Source: Cladophialophora immunda
Lineage: Eukaryota > Ascomycota > Eurotiomycetes > Chaetothyriales > Herpotrichiellaceae
Assembly: GCF_000835495.1 (NCBI RefSeq)
Contig: NW_015622547.1
Location: 930,001-994,000 of the forward strand
DNA length: 64,000 bases
Direction: 5' to 3'
Shown here: positions 34,238 to 45,426 of the stretch, in pieces
Layout: each line of letters starts with the position of its first letter
How positions within the stretch are numbered: the stretch's first letter is position 1
Notes under the pieces: generated by a model
Databases searched by the model: none
Told to the model about the DNA's origin: nothing
The model's input: the letters and a program-made list of their open reading frames with translations, nothing else
Made by a program: the position numbers and the translations under genes

Positions 34238-34634
34238 TGGTGACTGTGACTCCAGACGTCGTGGTGGCTGGTGGCGCAGAGACGAAAACGGCAGCTGGAA
34301 GAAGCACAGCAACGGCGGCCGATGCAGCAGTGATGACTCCCACCGACTCCCTCGCCTTGGCCCGCCGTGTCTGTGGCGTGGCCCGTTGCCTGCGTCGGGG
34401 TGTGATTGGAGGAAAAACACGTCGCACTGCACGATTACACAATTTCTCCTCCATACCACCAGACACAGTGGTGCAAACGGATGATTCACAACCCTCCCGC
34501 GGGCCTTTTTGCACTTTTGCCAACCAGTTCTTTGCTCCTTTGCCCTTTTGCTCTCGATCAGCCTCCGCCTTTTCTCCCGAATCGAAGTGAAAGAGAGAAT
34601 CCTAGACTGTCGTCGACCACGCCCCCGAAGACAA

Positions 34635-34640
34635 TATAAA
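34635..34640 (+). promoter_or_regulatory. TATA box candidate of TIF6
   Basis: TATAAA, 170 bp upstream of the TIF6 ATG, followed by a C/T-rich stretch. Position is plausible for a fungal promoter. Confidence 0.4.
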
Positions 34641-34809
34641 GAAGCACCCAGTCGCCGTTGGAAGCGAATTGCTCACTGCAACTCTTCCCCCCCACAATCC
34701 ACTCGTCTTCGCAACAACTGCTCGACCCCTCCTTTCACTGAACTCTTTTCCACCGTTTCTACCTCTTCTCAACACAATCACCCCAAATCACCGCGGCTAC
34801 TGAGTGAAC

Positions 34810-35697
34810 ATGGCTGTACGAGCACAGGTAAGACAATCTCGTCTCCGTCTCTCACGACGAGACCCAGTGTCCTAATTCTCCTGGTGCAGTTCGAAAACTC
34901 CAACGAAGTGGGCGTTTTCGCCAACCTCACAAACAGCTACTGCCTCGTCGCCGTCGGGGCCTCCGAGAACTTCTACTCCATCTTCGAATCCGAACTCGCC
35001 GACCTCATTCCCATCGCTCACTGCACCATCGCCGGCACCCGCATCGTTGGCCGCCTGACCTCAGGAAACAAGAACGGTCTGCTGGTCCCTACGTCCACTA
35101 CAGACCAGGAATTACAACACCTACGGAATACTCTGCCAGATAGCGTCAAGGTCGAGAGGATAGAGGAGAGACTATCGGCACTTGGGAATGTCGTGTGTTG
35201 CAGTGAGTGGCGCCTCTTGTCTTGCGAAGTGGCGCGTTCTGCATCCAACCCTTTTTTCTAACACGGGCAATTTGTTGCTAGATGACCATGTCGCCCTCGT
35301 CCATCCTGATCTCGAACGAGAGACCGAAGAGATCATCGCAGATACCCTCGGTGTCGAAGTCTTTCGCCAAACGGTCGCCGGCAACGTGCTAACCGGCTCC
35401 TACATGTCCCTCTCAAACCAAGGCGGCATCGTCCACCCGAAAACAAGCATCCAAGACCAAGATGAGCTGAGCTCGTTACTACAAGTGCCCCTTGTGGCGG
35501 GCAGTGTCAACCGGGGAAGTCCCGTCGTCGGTGCCGGCATGGTTGTCAACGACTGGCTGGCAGTGACGGGCATGGACACCACGGCGACCGAGCTGAGCGT
35601 CATCGAGAGTGTCTTCAGACTGGGTGAAGGTGGTCCAGGTGGACTGGACGCCAGGATGAAAGCAAACAAGGAGAGCATCGTCGAGAGCTTCTACTGA
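34810..35697 (+). CDS. TIF6: TIF6/eIF6, 60S ribosome anti-association factor (248 aa)
   Basis: Binds pre-60S subunits, is needed for their maturation and keeps them apart from 40S. Exons 34810-34827 (six codons), 34890-35202 and 35282-35697. Introns are 62 nt (GTAAGA..GTGCAG) and 79 nt (GTGAGT..GCTAG). The joins give [24 protein letters not shown] and [15 protein letters not shown], both invariant-type eIF6 segments. Other conserved pieces include [40 protein letters not shown] and [15 protein letters not shown]. Length is normal and all five pentein-like repeats appear complete. Confidence 0.98.
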
Positions 35698-37065
35698 GCA
35701 TCGCTTTGTGACCTCTGCACATATCCTTATTCGACATTTGGTGTTGTGTGTTGTCACTATCGACAAATTTTGGCTCACGGATAACAATGCGTCCCTCACG
35801 GCAGGTTGGTTTGCATATATCAGTCGCAGACGAGGTATGGGGACGCACCCTCGGGCGGCTAGGACAAACAACCTCGATGAATTTCCTCCATCCCACTTTT
35901 CTCCCCGACCTCTGATGAGATCCGCGTCGCAGCGGGTGCCGCTCCCGCTATTGGATTCGAAGACTGGAAAAGACTGGTTCGGGCCGTCAGAGAGGGCCAC
36001 ATTCGCCGAAACGACAAAGGCGGAAAGTTTGTGGGATTACTGAGCCGGAACTTGAGCTGGAGCTCGAGACCGAGCAGGAGCAAGGGCGGGAGCGCAGAGT
36101 CAAGTTCAGCAAAGTGGGCGGTCCTAAGCACACTCGCCTGTTAGTCCTCGACCCGTTGATCGCCGTTGAGCCGACTCAATAACCGGGGTATGATGATGAC
36201 GGGGCATGGCTTATCACTTTACAAAAAAGTCACGATTCTTGCCAAAGTACGACGGGATGAACGAGGAACGAAGAGAGGGCAAGAATCAAGAAAAGAAGGG
36301 GGAAGCAAAGACTGCGCTCGCACAAGCAGAAGCCATAGGGTTTTATTCGAGCGGGGGTTGCTACCCTTCCCACGCCCCGCCACGGCGAGGGCTGCCGTTT
36401 GAAATTGATCCATGGACTGAGCGAGCGAGGACCGCGAGAGAGACGGAGACGGCGTTTCCATCGTCTCTGGTCTCCTGGAATAGCCAGCCCGTGCATGTGC
36501 CAAGTCCAAATCCCAAGTTCCCAACTAGATTCCCCCGATCGAGATTGAGATTCACTTAATAATGGCGCCCTCTCCTCTCCCTCTTTTTCTGCCTCTTTCT
36601 CCTTCTCTGCCTCTACCTGTACGTTAGGCTCATCCCCCCGCTTCTGCCCTTCTTTCCTCAATTGGTTTCAAAAGGCCCTCGGTTTTATAAGGAAACTCTA
36701 GCTGCAAGCCGAACTTTGGCATCTTGATGTTGAAGAAACTACTCGCCTGTGTAGCAATCATATCACGTCCCGCGCGTGCTACACTACACGACATGGCCTC
36801 ACGCCCATCGTCAATTGGGGGAGGAAGAGGCAGTGACTTGACTCCAAAAAGGACGGGGTGAAGATGGCCGTGTCCCAAGACTCAATCAATCCTAGTGTCA
36901 CTCCCCGGGCGGTCTGGAAAGACCTCTGCCAACCGTGCCGATGCCTTGGACACAACGAGATACCAGGCTGATGTACACAAAAATGCCCAAGTTGCGCCAA
37001 GTATCTTCCCCCGGAATTGTCAAACTTGTGAAGCAATGCGAACCTGGACTCCGTGGTAACAGCTG
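35698..37065. other. Intergenic region between convergent TIF6 and SET2
   Basis: About 1.4 kb of 3'-flanking sequence for both genes. Short ORFs are low complexity. No repeat or gene recognised. Confidence 0.6.
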
Positions 37066-40000
37066 CTATCGGCCAGCCGTTGCTGGATCAACAGGCTGTT
37101 CATCCACCATGGGATTTCTGGTCTCCCCCTCCGCTTCTCCTGCGACTCCGTTCCTCATGACTACATCTTCCTCAGCATCGCCTTCGTCCCCATCTTCCGC
37201 CTGCGCCTGGGCGAGCACATCCGCCATGCTCTTTCCCTTGAAATTGGTGTCGGCGTAGATGTCTGTTTCTCCGCCCATCTCCACGTCTGCGCCTTCCTGT
37301 TCACCTTCACGGGGTGTACTGTCAGGCGGTGTCTCGACTGGCGGCGCAGGTGGTGGCGGGGGCGGTGGTGGCGTCTCAACCTCCATGTTGAGTCTCTTCA
37401 CCGGCGACCCGAACGGTTCTCGCTCATCCTCTCCCGCCGCTGTGGATTCGCCTGTCTCGATTCGCTTGCGTTTCAACGTGCCGGTTCCATTGAGTTCGGA
37501 GGGTGTGTTGACAGCGGACATGACTTCTGGGTCCTCATCTTCATTATCCGACATCTTGATGTCTTCATGATCCAGCGTGGTGTCTGCCTCAGGAGGCGAC
37601 GTGGCGGGAGACTGAGCAGGTGACGCCGGGGGTCCTTCACCAGCTCGTGGCTCTTTCTTTCCTTTCTCCCTCGCTGCCTTTTCGGCTTCGTGCTTTTTGT
37701 GTTTTTGATAGGCCTTCTCAAAAAATTGTTTGCAAAATTGTTTGACCTTCTTTTGTTGCCGCTCATCAATCTTCGTAGGATCCTTCACCCGATCGGCCTT
37801 GTAGTCCGATGCCACCAGCTTCTTAGCGATCTCTTTCGCAAATCGTTTCAGGTCATCTCGGGGGATTTTGTGCTTGTACTTGTTCATCACGTGAGAGATG
37901 TGAGGAAAGAGCTGGACCAATGTTAGACAAAATTCCCATGATTCGCAATCAGCAGAAAACAAAGTAATGCTTACAGTGTTCTCGTAAAGTTTCTTCTGTT
38001 TCTCTAGGTCGTACGACCTCCACTTCTCTTCCTTCTTTACTTTGGATGGCTCTGGCGTGTCTGGGGTGCTGGTTTTGGTGTCTTTTTCACGAGCCGCGAC
38101 GACGTTGTCAATGATACTCTTCAGCACATCTCGCTCCGACGGTTGTTTGGGTGGCGGTGGAGGAGGAGCTTCGTCTGCGGGCTTCGTCGGTCGGGCCCAT
38201 GTCGATTGCCCATTACTAGTATAATAGTATGTCCTGCCTTTGTCCTGAGCTGGGAACCAGCCTCGCGGTAGGGGAGGGGGTCCACGATGAAAAGGTATAG
38301 TAGGTCGTGAGTAGAAGGATGCCGGTCTTTGGAGTGATCGCGGACCTGATGGTGCATTGAACGACGCAGGCCCTCTCGGCGGAGAGCGCGACCTCGATTT
38401 GGATCTTCTTCGTCCCTGGGCAGATTCTCGCCTCTCGAACGTCGTCGTCTCCGTCTTGACGGGTGTGGACGCGTCATCTTTCTTCTTCCGGGGTATTCTG
38501 TACGCCAGCTCGAGCTTCGACCAAGCATCCAGGAGCGCTGAAGCTTCGGTTGCTACTTTCTCGTCGGAATGGTTCGTTAGGGATTCCATTGTCTTGTCAA
38601 TCTTTGCATCGACGATTTTATTTCTAGTCAACCGTGGTAATCGGTCGAGGACGTCGAGGATCTGTAGGATGATGTTCTCATCGTCTCGCCAAGCCGAGAG
38701 CTGCGAATTGAGGATCTGGTAACCGTGGAATCTGACGACTCGGTGCCATGCTTGATCATCTGTACATCGTTGGATGCGTTGCAGGAGCTTGACCGCAATC
38801 CATTTCTCTTTACATTGCATTAGTGCTGCCATGACCTTGGTCACGCCGTCGACATCCAGAGATTTGGCTTCGACGCTGTCAACGTAGTCCTCGTCGTCTT
38901 CTGTCGTCTTCTTCTTGCGCGGCCGTTTCGCAACCATGGTATCCCAAGAATCAGCATCTTCAATACCCAGGGCCTCTATGGTCGCAGCCGACAGTTTAGT
39001 GGCTCGCTCGGTCTGGGTCTTGCCTCCGATGAAACCTGTGCAGTTGGCCTCACCACAATAGCAGGGCTGTGGATTGGCGCCATATCGATCGACGTTGTAA
39101 TTGAAGACCAATTCTTCCCCGGCTTTGATATAGCGCTCAGCGAAGATGCCCATGCGCAATTTGTCACCGACCACCCATTTGTCGACGTAGCAGTTGGGGT
39201 TGCAGGAGTGGTTGCAGAAACGACCAAGGTTCCCTTTCTTCGTAGCATCGATAAACTCACCCTTGCTCAGGGACATGAAATAGAAATGTTTGATTCCTTC
39301 TTCATCATACTGCAGCATGCGCTTCCGAAAAGTCGCCTCGGGAATGGTCTCACCGATGTATTCGAAGATGAAGTCATGCGGTCGCAGATCGACGTCGGTG
39401 CGAAGACCATAGCCCTTCTTCTCGGTTTTGATGATGGACACTTTGGCATAGAGGCGTCTGAGAAATCTTTGATTTTGGCACGAGACACCGCATCCACAGT
39501 CATCAGCACATTCCATTTTACAGGCGCGGTTGATACAGTCGGAATCCTCCCCACAGGCAAGGTTCTGCCTGGTGGACGAGTCTGGATATACACAGTTAGT
39601 CTCTGGCAGAATTATTCCATGATCCAAATGGTCGGCACACTCACCCCACTCCTCGCTGCAATCACAGTCGAGAGCATGTTCGCTGAAACCCAGATATTTG
39701 TTTTGGTAAGTGCAGGCATCAATGACGGTGAATGTCGAGGTGGCTTCTTTTGTTACGTCTGGAAGGTGGTCGAAGAGAGGAGCGACACGAGGGGGAAGCT
39801 TAGAGGCGGCTCGGGAGGTCTTTGCGGGCTTTGATGGCTCCTTGGGTTCAGGCTTGATGGGCGAGGTGGAGGTTGAGTGGTGGCCATTTGCCTTGTTCGG
39901 CTCTTTCTTGGCAGTTGACGTGTCAGGATCAGCGGCGGGAGGCCGATTTGAAGACGATGTCGACACAGAGGATGAGCGGGAGGACTTTAATCGCACTGGT

Positions 40001-40176
40001 TTCAGAGAAGGTGAAGCCGAGGGGCTCGCCGAGCTTTCATGCTTGATGGCGGCTACGCGGGTGGTGCTGAGCTCGTGGGCAAGCTCAGCATCCACCGACT
40101 CTTCACGCTTGACCTCAACCGTCTCTTGCTCGTCTGCAGAGGAATGTCTGGACGAATCTCTGCTCAGTCGACCCAT
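37066..40176 (-). CDS. SET2: SET2 histone H3 lysine-36 methyltransferase (994 aa)
   Basis: Transcription-coupled H3K36 methyltransferase that rides on phosphorylated RNA polymerase II. Exons 39645-40176, 37975-39581 and 37066-37911. Both introns are 63 nt with no in-frame stop, so the locus reads as one open frame; conservation shows they are introns. Order: Ser-rich N-terminus; AWS cysteines (CDCSEEWD joined to [11 protein letters not shown]); SET domain with EKKGYGLR (about 229), [13 protein letters not shown] (about 301) and FNYNVDRYG; post-[17 protein letters not shown] (about 354); LEDGF-like helical region (TKVMAALMQ); WW domain at about 614-641; and C-terminal SRI domain at about 700-777 (LYENT joined to [15 protein letters not shown]). 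The C-terminus is acidic and proline-rich. The ATG at 40176 is the first in the frame. Confidence 0.97.
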   Translation of the reverse strand: MGRLSRDSSRHSSADEQETVEVKREESVDAELAHELSTTRVAAIKHESSASPSASPSLKPVRLKSSRSSSVSTSSSNRPPAADPDTSTAKKEPNKANGHHSTSTSPIKPEPKEPSKPAKTSRAASKLPPRVAPLFDHLPDVTKEATSTFTVIDACTYQNKYLGFSEHALDCDCSEEWGECADHLDHGIILPETNCVYPDSSTRQNLACGEDSDCINRACKMECADDCGCGVSCQNQRFLRRLYAKVSIIKTEKKGYGLRTDVDLRPHDFIFEYIGETIPEATFRKRMLQYDEEGIKHFYFMSLSKGEFIDATKKGNLGRFCNHSCNPNCYVDKWVVGDKLRMGIFAERYIKAGEELVFNYNVDRYGANPQPCYCGEANCTGFIGGKTQTERATKLSAATIEALGIEDADSWDTMVAKRPRKKKTTEDDEDYVDSVEAKSLDVDGVTKVMAALMQCKEKWIAVKLLQRIQRCTDDQAWHRVVRFHGYQILNSQLSAWRDDENIILQILDVLDRLPRLTRNKIVDAKIDKTMESLTNHSDEKVATEASALLDAWSKLELAYRIPRKKKDDASTPVKTETTTFERRESAQGRRRSKSRSRSPPRGPASFNAPSGPRSLQRPASFYSRPTIPFHRGPPPLPRGWFPAQDKGRTYYYTSNGQSTWARPTKPADEAPPPPPPKQPSERDVLKSIIDNVVAAREKDTKTSTPDTPEPSKVKKEEKWRSYDLEKQKKLYENTVSITLFSADCESWEFCLTLVQLFPHISHVMNKYKHKIPRDDLKRFAKEIAKKLVASDYKADRVKDPTKIDERQQKKVKQFCKQFFEKAYQKHKKHEAEKAAREKGKKEPRAGEGPPASPAQSPATSPPEADTTLDHEDIKMSDNEDEDPEVMSAVNTPSELNGTGTLKRKRIETGESTAAGEDEREPFGSPVKRLNMEVETPPPPPPPPAPPVETPPDSTPREGEQEGADVEMGGETDIYADTNFKGKSMADVLAQAQAEDGDEGDAEEDVVMRNGVAGEAEGETRNPMVDEQPVDPATAGR

Positions 40177-41603
40177 CTTGACGATGATTGTGATGAATCT
40201 GCAGTCTCGAAGGATGAGTTGGCGCCCGATCGACGCAGGAGTGAGGTGGTGCAGAAATTTCACGGGGTCTCAGGTGCATCTGGGCGATACGAGCCAGACG
40301 ACCATGGAGCTCCAACCAAGATAGCAATTCGGCGCTGGACAATCCCGAATCCCCAGCGCAAGTGATCAGGATGCCCTTTTCAACTGCGCTTACCGATTGC
40401 GCAAATTGCCTGAGGCCCGAGAGTTGGAATGAGACAAGTAGAGAAGTGGTCGACGGGTCTATCAATCAACGAGGGGCAGAGGTGTCTACCGCCCCATAAA
40501 TTCGCAGTCGCACGGTGATCTTTTTTTTTCCCTTTCCTTTCAAGCAGTGAATGACATGAGGAGCCTCTGCAGCGACCGTGGTCAAGGTGACGAAGCAAGA
40601 GCAATAGCGCGGCGGTGAGTGAAAGACATTCAACAGGGCAGGATAGCGTGGTGGCTCCCTCCCATCGTCTCCGCGCCACGGGCACAGGCACAAGGCAGCG
40701 AAATATGTAACCAATAAATAAGGGATGCCCCAGCAGCAATCCCTCACGAATAAAAGGCCGAGGACCAAGAGATCCGACAAAGGGCAGAAGATGAAGACGC
40801 GTGAGTGTGCGTCCAACAACACGCAGGGGGGTTGGTGGTGGTGGAGAGAAGGGGAGGATGGCAAAAGGCTGAAGATGATTTTCCTGTGAAAGGTCTCGCT
40901 CTTGTCTCTCCCTCTCTCTCTCTCGCTGTCTTTCCCTTGTTTCCCCAAAAGGGCCCGGATAAGCCCATGCCAAGACGAGCCTCCGACATTCCGCCTTCCA
41001 GCCCTGCAGAGTCACTGCCATTACCACTTGTTCCTCCTTCTCATTCACCCGTCCCCGTCACCCATCGCCGTCATCCTCTTATCCTTTCGCCCTCTCACAT
41101 TCGCTATGCTTGGTCCCGTCCCCAAACCAAAGTGGCAGTGGCAGCAGTGGCACTGTCATCACCCCTCCACCGCTGCGAGCCTCTCATCTTCCAAATGTCT
41201 CTGACTGAGGTTGACGACTCCTCAAAAATGACTCTCCTCTGCGTCGTCCAAAATGTCACCACTCTCGCCTGTCTATCCATACTATCCGCGAATCCTCCCT
41301 ATGTCTATTAACCCACCCGTGCCGTTTAATCCCAAAATCAAAAGTTCCCAGTGGTGGTATTCGTGCATAATCAGACACAGAACCAGAAGATATCAGCCCG
41401 TATGTCCTGTAGTCGTTGAGATGGCTGGAATATCGAGCAATTAATATGCGACAAACAACGCATCGCAGACTGCACTGTCTTCTCGTCCCGGGTCTGAAAC
41501 TCCTAGCTGGTGTATCGTCGAGCCGGATCCAAGCGCAAACTTCCCCGTGCAATATCAAGGCAGCAGATATAGCGCGTCAGCACTCTCATTCGCACCTTCT
41601 GCA
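40177..41603. other. Intergenic region upstream of SET2
   Basis: SET2 promoter/leader and 3' side of the kinase gene. Contains T-rich and CT-rich tracts (about 40520 and 40905-40930). No gene recognised. Confidence 0.6.
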
Positions 41604-44338
41604 TCAACCTGTCTCGTCTTTTGATCGTGTTCGGCTCTTGCTCTTAACCATGTCCATAAATCCCATAAGAGAGGTTCTTGCTTGTCGCCCAGCATCTACT
41701 GCCTTACCTTTCCATACTGACGAGTGCTTCCCAGGCGATTGGGGGCTCGTTGGCGTGTTCTCTTCTACTTCACCTCCAACACCGGCTGGTGGAGGGGTGC
41801 TCGCTTTGGAGCCCTCTGCTTCTTTGACTCGTGCTCGTTCTGCTTTCTCGGCGGCGATCCATTCCCGGTGTTCCTGCCTTCTTTTCTCGTATTCTTCTCT
41901 CGCAGCTTGCCGAAGTGCACGGCTTACTTCGGTCACCCGGGCTTTTCGAGCGGAGAATTGCGTATAGTCCTTGATCTGATTCTTGGCTTCTTCGCCCTTT
42001 GCCGCCCATTTACCGGCGAGGCCGCTGATGGCCAGCAACCTGGCGTCCACGCGTCTTGTGAGGTAGACGTTGGGCTCCTTCTTCTCCTCCTTGGCTCGAG
42101 CCACTATTCGCTCAATCTCGTCACGGTACGCGGTTTCGTAAATGTCCACGTCCGCGGCCCCAGGGCTTTCACTAACGATGGGCACATCGTCGTCTGCTGG
42201 GACGAAGGTCCTGTCATCGTCGCTGCTAGAACTGACTCCGGAAAAAGTGGACGGACCAATGTAGAGGTACAGTTGGTCTTCTAACGGGTCGTGCGCATGT
42301 CCTCGGTGGCCTAATTCGTCAGTAGTGTTTGCATGTGGTTTCAGCGATCGGAACGGAGGTAACTTCGTTGGGTCGAGCTTCTCGATGTCTACCATGCTTT
42401 GAATTCTCGAAAGCGAGTCATCTGTGTTGGTGAGTGTCTGACTTAGCAATCCAGAAGGACTGCCTTTTTCGACGGCCTTTTGCTCTTCACTCTTCGTCGT
42501 ATCGTCTATACTGAGCGTAGGTACTGGTCGTACATTCAGCTTGATCACATCTTGAGAAAGCGCTTCAAGCCGGGGTCCTGCGTCTGTATGCTCCTGACCG
42601 AAAGCATTGAAACTATGTGATTTCGGAAGAGGTGATTCTTTGAGCATAGCTGCCGGAGGTTGAGAGAAATGCGCGCCCTCCTGATCGCCCAGTATGGAAG
42701 TCATACCCTTGGGTTTATCCTTTCCTACAAGGGATTTGAACTTGTTGACAGCTTTTACCTGCAGAAAATGTGTCAGCAGAGTCAGTACCAATTTTTCAAT
42801 TCCAGAAGCATACGACTGTCATCAGGTTCCTCATATTCTTGGTAATTGCCGCGTTCATCTCAGCCTCTGTAGGTGGCTCAACGAGATCAGCGGTGTTCTC
42901 CTCCTCAGGAAGCAGCTTGTCAGTGCCCTTATTCGTGACCCACGGATGGTCCTGGACTAGGTCAGCATTTTGTGTCAAGACCCGATGGGTCTACTTACTC
43001 TCAGCTCCCGCATTTTGATACGTTTCTGCGGATCCTTCTCCAGTATGCGCTTCATGAGATCCCGAAAATCTTCATCAATTTCGTCGCCCAGGTCTGGTTC
43101 TTCGGTCTTGATAGCCTCATAGAGCTCAAAGATGCCCGTCTTCTCAAACGGGATTCTGCCGTACTTCAAGCAGTACAAAGTCACCCCCATTGACCAGATG
43201 TCAGCCGCGCGCCCTGACACATCTCCATGTCGTGCAATACAGAGCTCTGGTGGGAGGAACGCAGGACTGCCAGCGGACTTTGCAGTGAGCATTTCCGAGT
43301 CCTTTTCAAACATCTCCGAGACACCAAAGTCGACTACCTTGAGCACATCGTCTTCAGTGACCAAGCAGTTGTCGGGCTTGATATCACGATGCACTACACC
43401 TTGAGCATGTAAATACTCGATTCCCAGGATCAGGTCTCGAAACCAGTATCGGCAGACATGGTCGGGGTATGGATCTGCTCTTTCTTCCAACCCTACCTTC
43501 ATGACCACGCCTTTTTTGCACATCTCCAATACCATGTACAGCGAATCTTCTGACGGGTCATCCAGCACCTCAATCAGGGATACTAGGTTTGGGTGGTTCA
43601 GTTTCTTCATGATGGCAATCTCCTCTTTTATTAGGTCAATCGAGCCGGCCTGCAGTTCACCTTCATTGCCGACATTTCGGTGCAAGGGAGAATTGAAGCC
43701 TTGTAATGCTCCCCGACGTCTTTGGGACAGAGGTTTCCGGAGGATGTGTGACTGTGCTCGCTTGCGCAGTCGCGCTTTGGAGAATTCTTTGACTGCCTAC
43801 ATAGGTAGATCAGCACATACTCGGTGGACTGTTCCATCAGAAGCTCTCACGTATTCCTTCCCATACTGATCGATGGCTAAATGAACTGCTCCAAAGGATC
43901 CGCGGCCAATCTCTTGCTTGATAATATATTGATTGATGCGATGTTCTGCGACGCCATCGTCTTTACTGGTGACATATTCGGATCGCGCATTGAGGGATTC
44001 CTGCGCAGGCTAGATCAGAAGGCTCAGAAAGTCGTCCCGGAGGTGGCATACCTTGACTTGTCTGGCTGCTGAAGGGGTCCGACGATGATGGCGAGAGGGT
44101 GTATTGTACTCAGGGCTGGACCTGTAGCGATAGTCAGACACTTGAAATCAGCCGTGGGTTAGTAGATGCCCACTACTCACAAGTGTTTGACCACAGGAGG
44201 CTTATTGGAGTCGGCACCTTCGCGGAGGGCATTCACATGTGATTGTGGTCGATCGCGGGGCTGCTCTGATGTATTGCTTACGGGAAAGCGAGCAGCTTCC
44301 TCCGCCGACGTGGACGTAGGCGACGCGACGATATCCAT
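41604..44338 (-). CDS. CaMKK-type Ser/Thr kinase (Ssp1/Sak1 family, about 818 aa)
   Basis: Upstream kinase likely activating Snf1/AMPK and CaM-kinases. Exons 44181-44338, 44052-44109, 43851-44000, 42999-43796, 42814-42951 and 41604-42758. Introns are 71, 51, 54, 47 and 55 nt. The kinase core is well supported: RINQYIIKQEIGRGSFGAVH (glycine loop near residue 104), AVKEFSKARLRKR (Lys near 125) with the RP-like insert after it, GVVHRDIKPDN (Asp near 260), VVDFGVSEMF and GSPAFLPPELC. Then come DHPWVT and a long Ser/Pro-rich tail with a coiled-coil-like stretch. The first junction is uncertain: the stronger CAG acceptor (44123) gives the wrong frame, and a GAG 13 nt further on (44110) restores it. 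The gene is divergent from BET5. Confidence 0.88.
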
Positions 44339-44352
44339 GAGGCACTCGACAT
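44278..44352 (-). other. uORF overlapping the kinase start codon
   Basis: An ATG 14 nt upstream of the kinase ATG opens a 24-codon, Arg-rich frame that ends inside the kinase frame. It could reduce initiation at the main ATG if it is within the transcript. Confidence 0.4.
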
Positions 44353-44753
44353 TTGAGTTGAAAGCCTCCCGCGGTGGTCGTTAGATACCTGGATCCAGAG
44401 CCCCGACGAGCTCAGCTTTCGCTAGGGACTGTCGCCAGCAAAGAATGACGCCGGAGGGTCAAGGGTCGAGGACCGTTGTAAGTGGATTATTTCTCCGCTC
44501 CACTTGCCTGTTCTTGGTCCTCCGGATCCTCGCATTGCTGACTTGTCTATCCGCAAGTGACCACCAGCCCCTTGCGCCGCTCCTCATGCTAGACAACCAG
44601 ACAATCTGTCGAAGTTCAAAGATGCGATCGACTGTCTAGAAGCCTTTGCATCACCACTGTTTCCGTTTCATAGCGTCCGGGGTGATTGCCGCCCATGCGT
44701 GAGTCTGCAGCCGTCAATTCTTGACTGTTCGGAATCACCGCACTCTCGTCACC
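44339..44753. other. Divergent promoter of kinase and BET5 genes
   Basis: 415 bp shared between divergent genes. A 64-codon ATG-started frame (44445-44639, +) lies in the likely BET5 leader; its peptide has a hydrophobic stretch but no family features, so it is probably a uORF or chance. Confidence 0.55.
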
Positions 44754-45426
44754 ATGGTGGTCTACTCTTTCTATATATTTGACAGACACGGTGAGAAACA
44801 AATCCAAGCCCGTATATAACCTACAAGTTGAGGGTTACTGATCAGCGCAGCTGAATGCATATACAAGAGGAGATGGCTACCGCCAGCAATCTCGACTACC
44901 GGCAAAACTTCGAGGCCATCTTCCCAGACATATGTCAATAGCGGGCCGCAAGCACGCTCCATGTTAAGCGCAGAGGATGACGCAAAGCTCATATTTGGGA
45001 CAGTGTTTTCCTTGCGAAACATGGTGCGAAAGCTGGGAGGGGAAGACGACAGGTCAGTCAATCGTGAATATATGTATATACCTGGTAGACCAGTTGCGCT
45101 GATTGAGAACATAGCTTCCTTTCCTACCGTACATCCCAGTACAAGCTGCACTATTATGAGACACCCACTAATACCAAGTTTGTCATGCTCACGGACACCA
45201 AGTCCGGGTCGATGAGGATAGCCTTGCAGCAAATCTACGTGAACTGCTATGTCGAGTACGTAGTCAAAAACCCACTGTCACCGGTCGAGCATCCTGGCGG
45301 TATTGGTGTCAATAACGAATTATTTGAAGCGAGCCTGGAACAGTTTGTGGTAAGGCTGATTCTGCATACTGAATGAAGTCTGGTGCTGACCAAGTAACGA
45401 AGGATCGAGTCCTGAACGCCCCCTGA
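44754..45426 (+). CDS. BET5: BET5/TRAPPC1, TRAPP complex subunit (165 aa)
   Basis: Small longin-fold subunit of the TRAPP tether/Ypt1 exchange factor in ER-Golgi traffic. Exons 44754-44790, 44851-45052, 45115-45349 and 45403-45426; introns of 60, 62 and 53 nt in matching phase. Translation shows MVVYSFYIFDRH joined to AECIYKRRW, then a short polar insert, DDAKLIFGTVFSLRNMVRKL, FLSYRTSQYKLHYYETP, TKFVMLTD and LQQIYVNCYVEYVVKNPL, all typical of Bet5. The last tiny exon replaces EQFVV..stop with EQFVDRVLNAP. Without splicing the last intron the frame still ends 8 codons later, so the terminal exon is the least certain part. Confidence 0.93.

Larger units (their letters stand above)
33869..34809. 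other. Intergenic region upstream of TIF6
   Basis: Contains three 14-bp tandem units (34197-34237) and a TATAAA at 34635-34640. From about 34500 it is C/T-rich leader-like sequence. No gene recognised. Confidence 0.65.
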
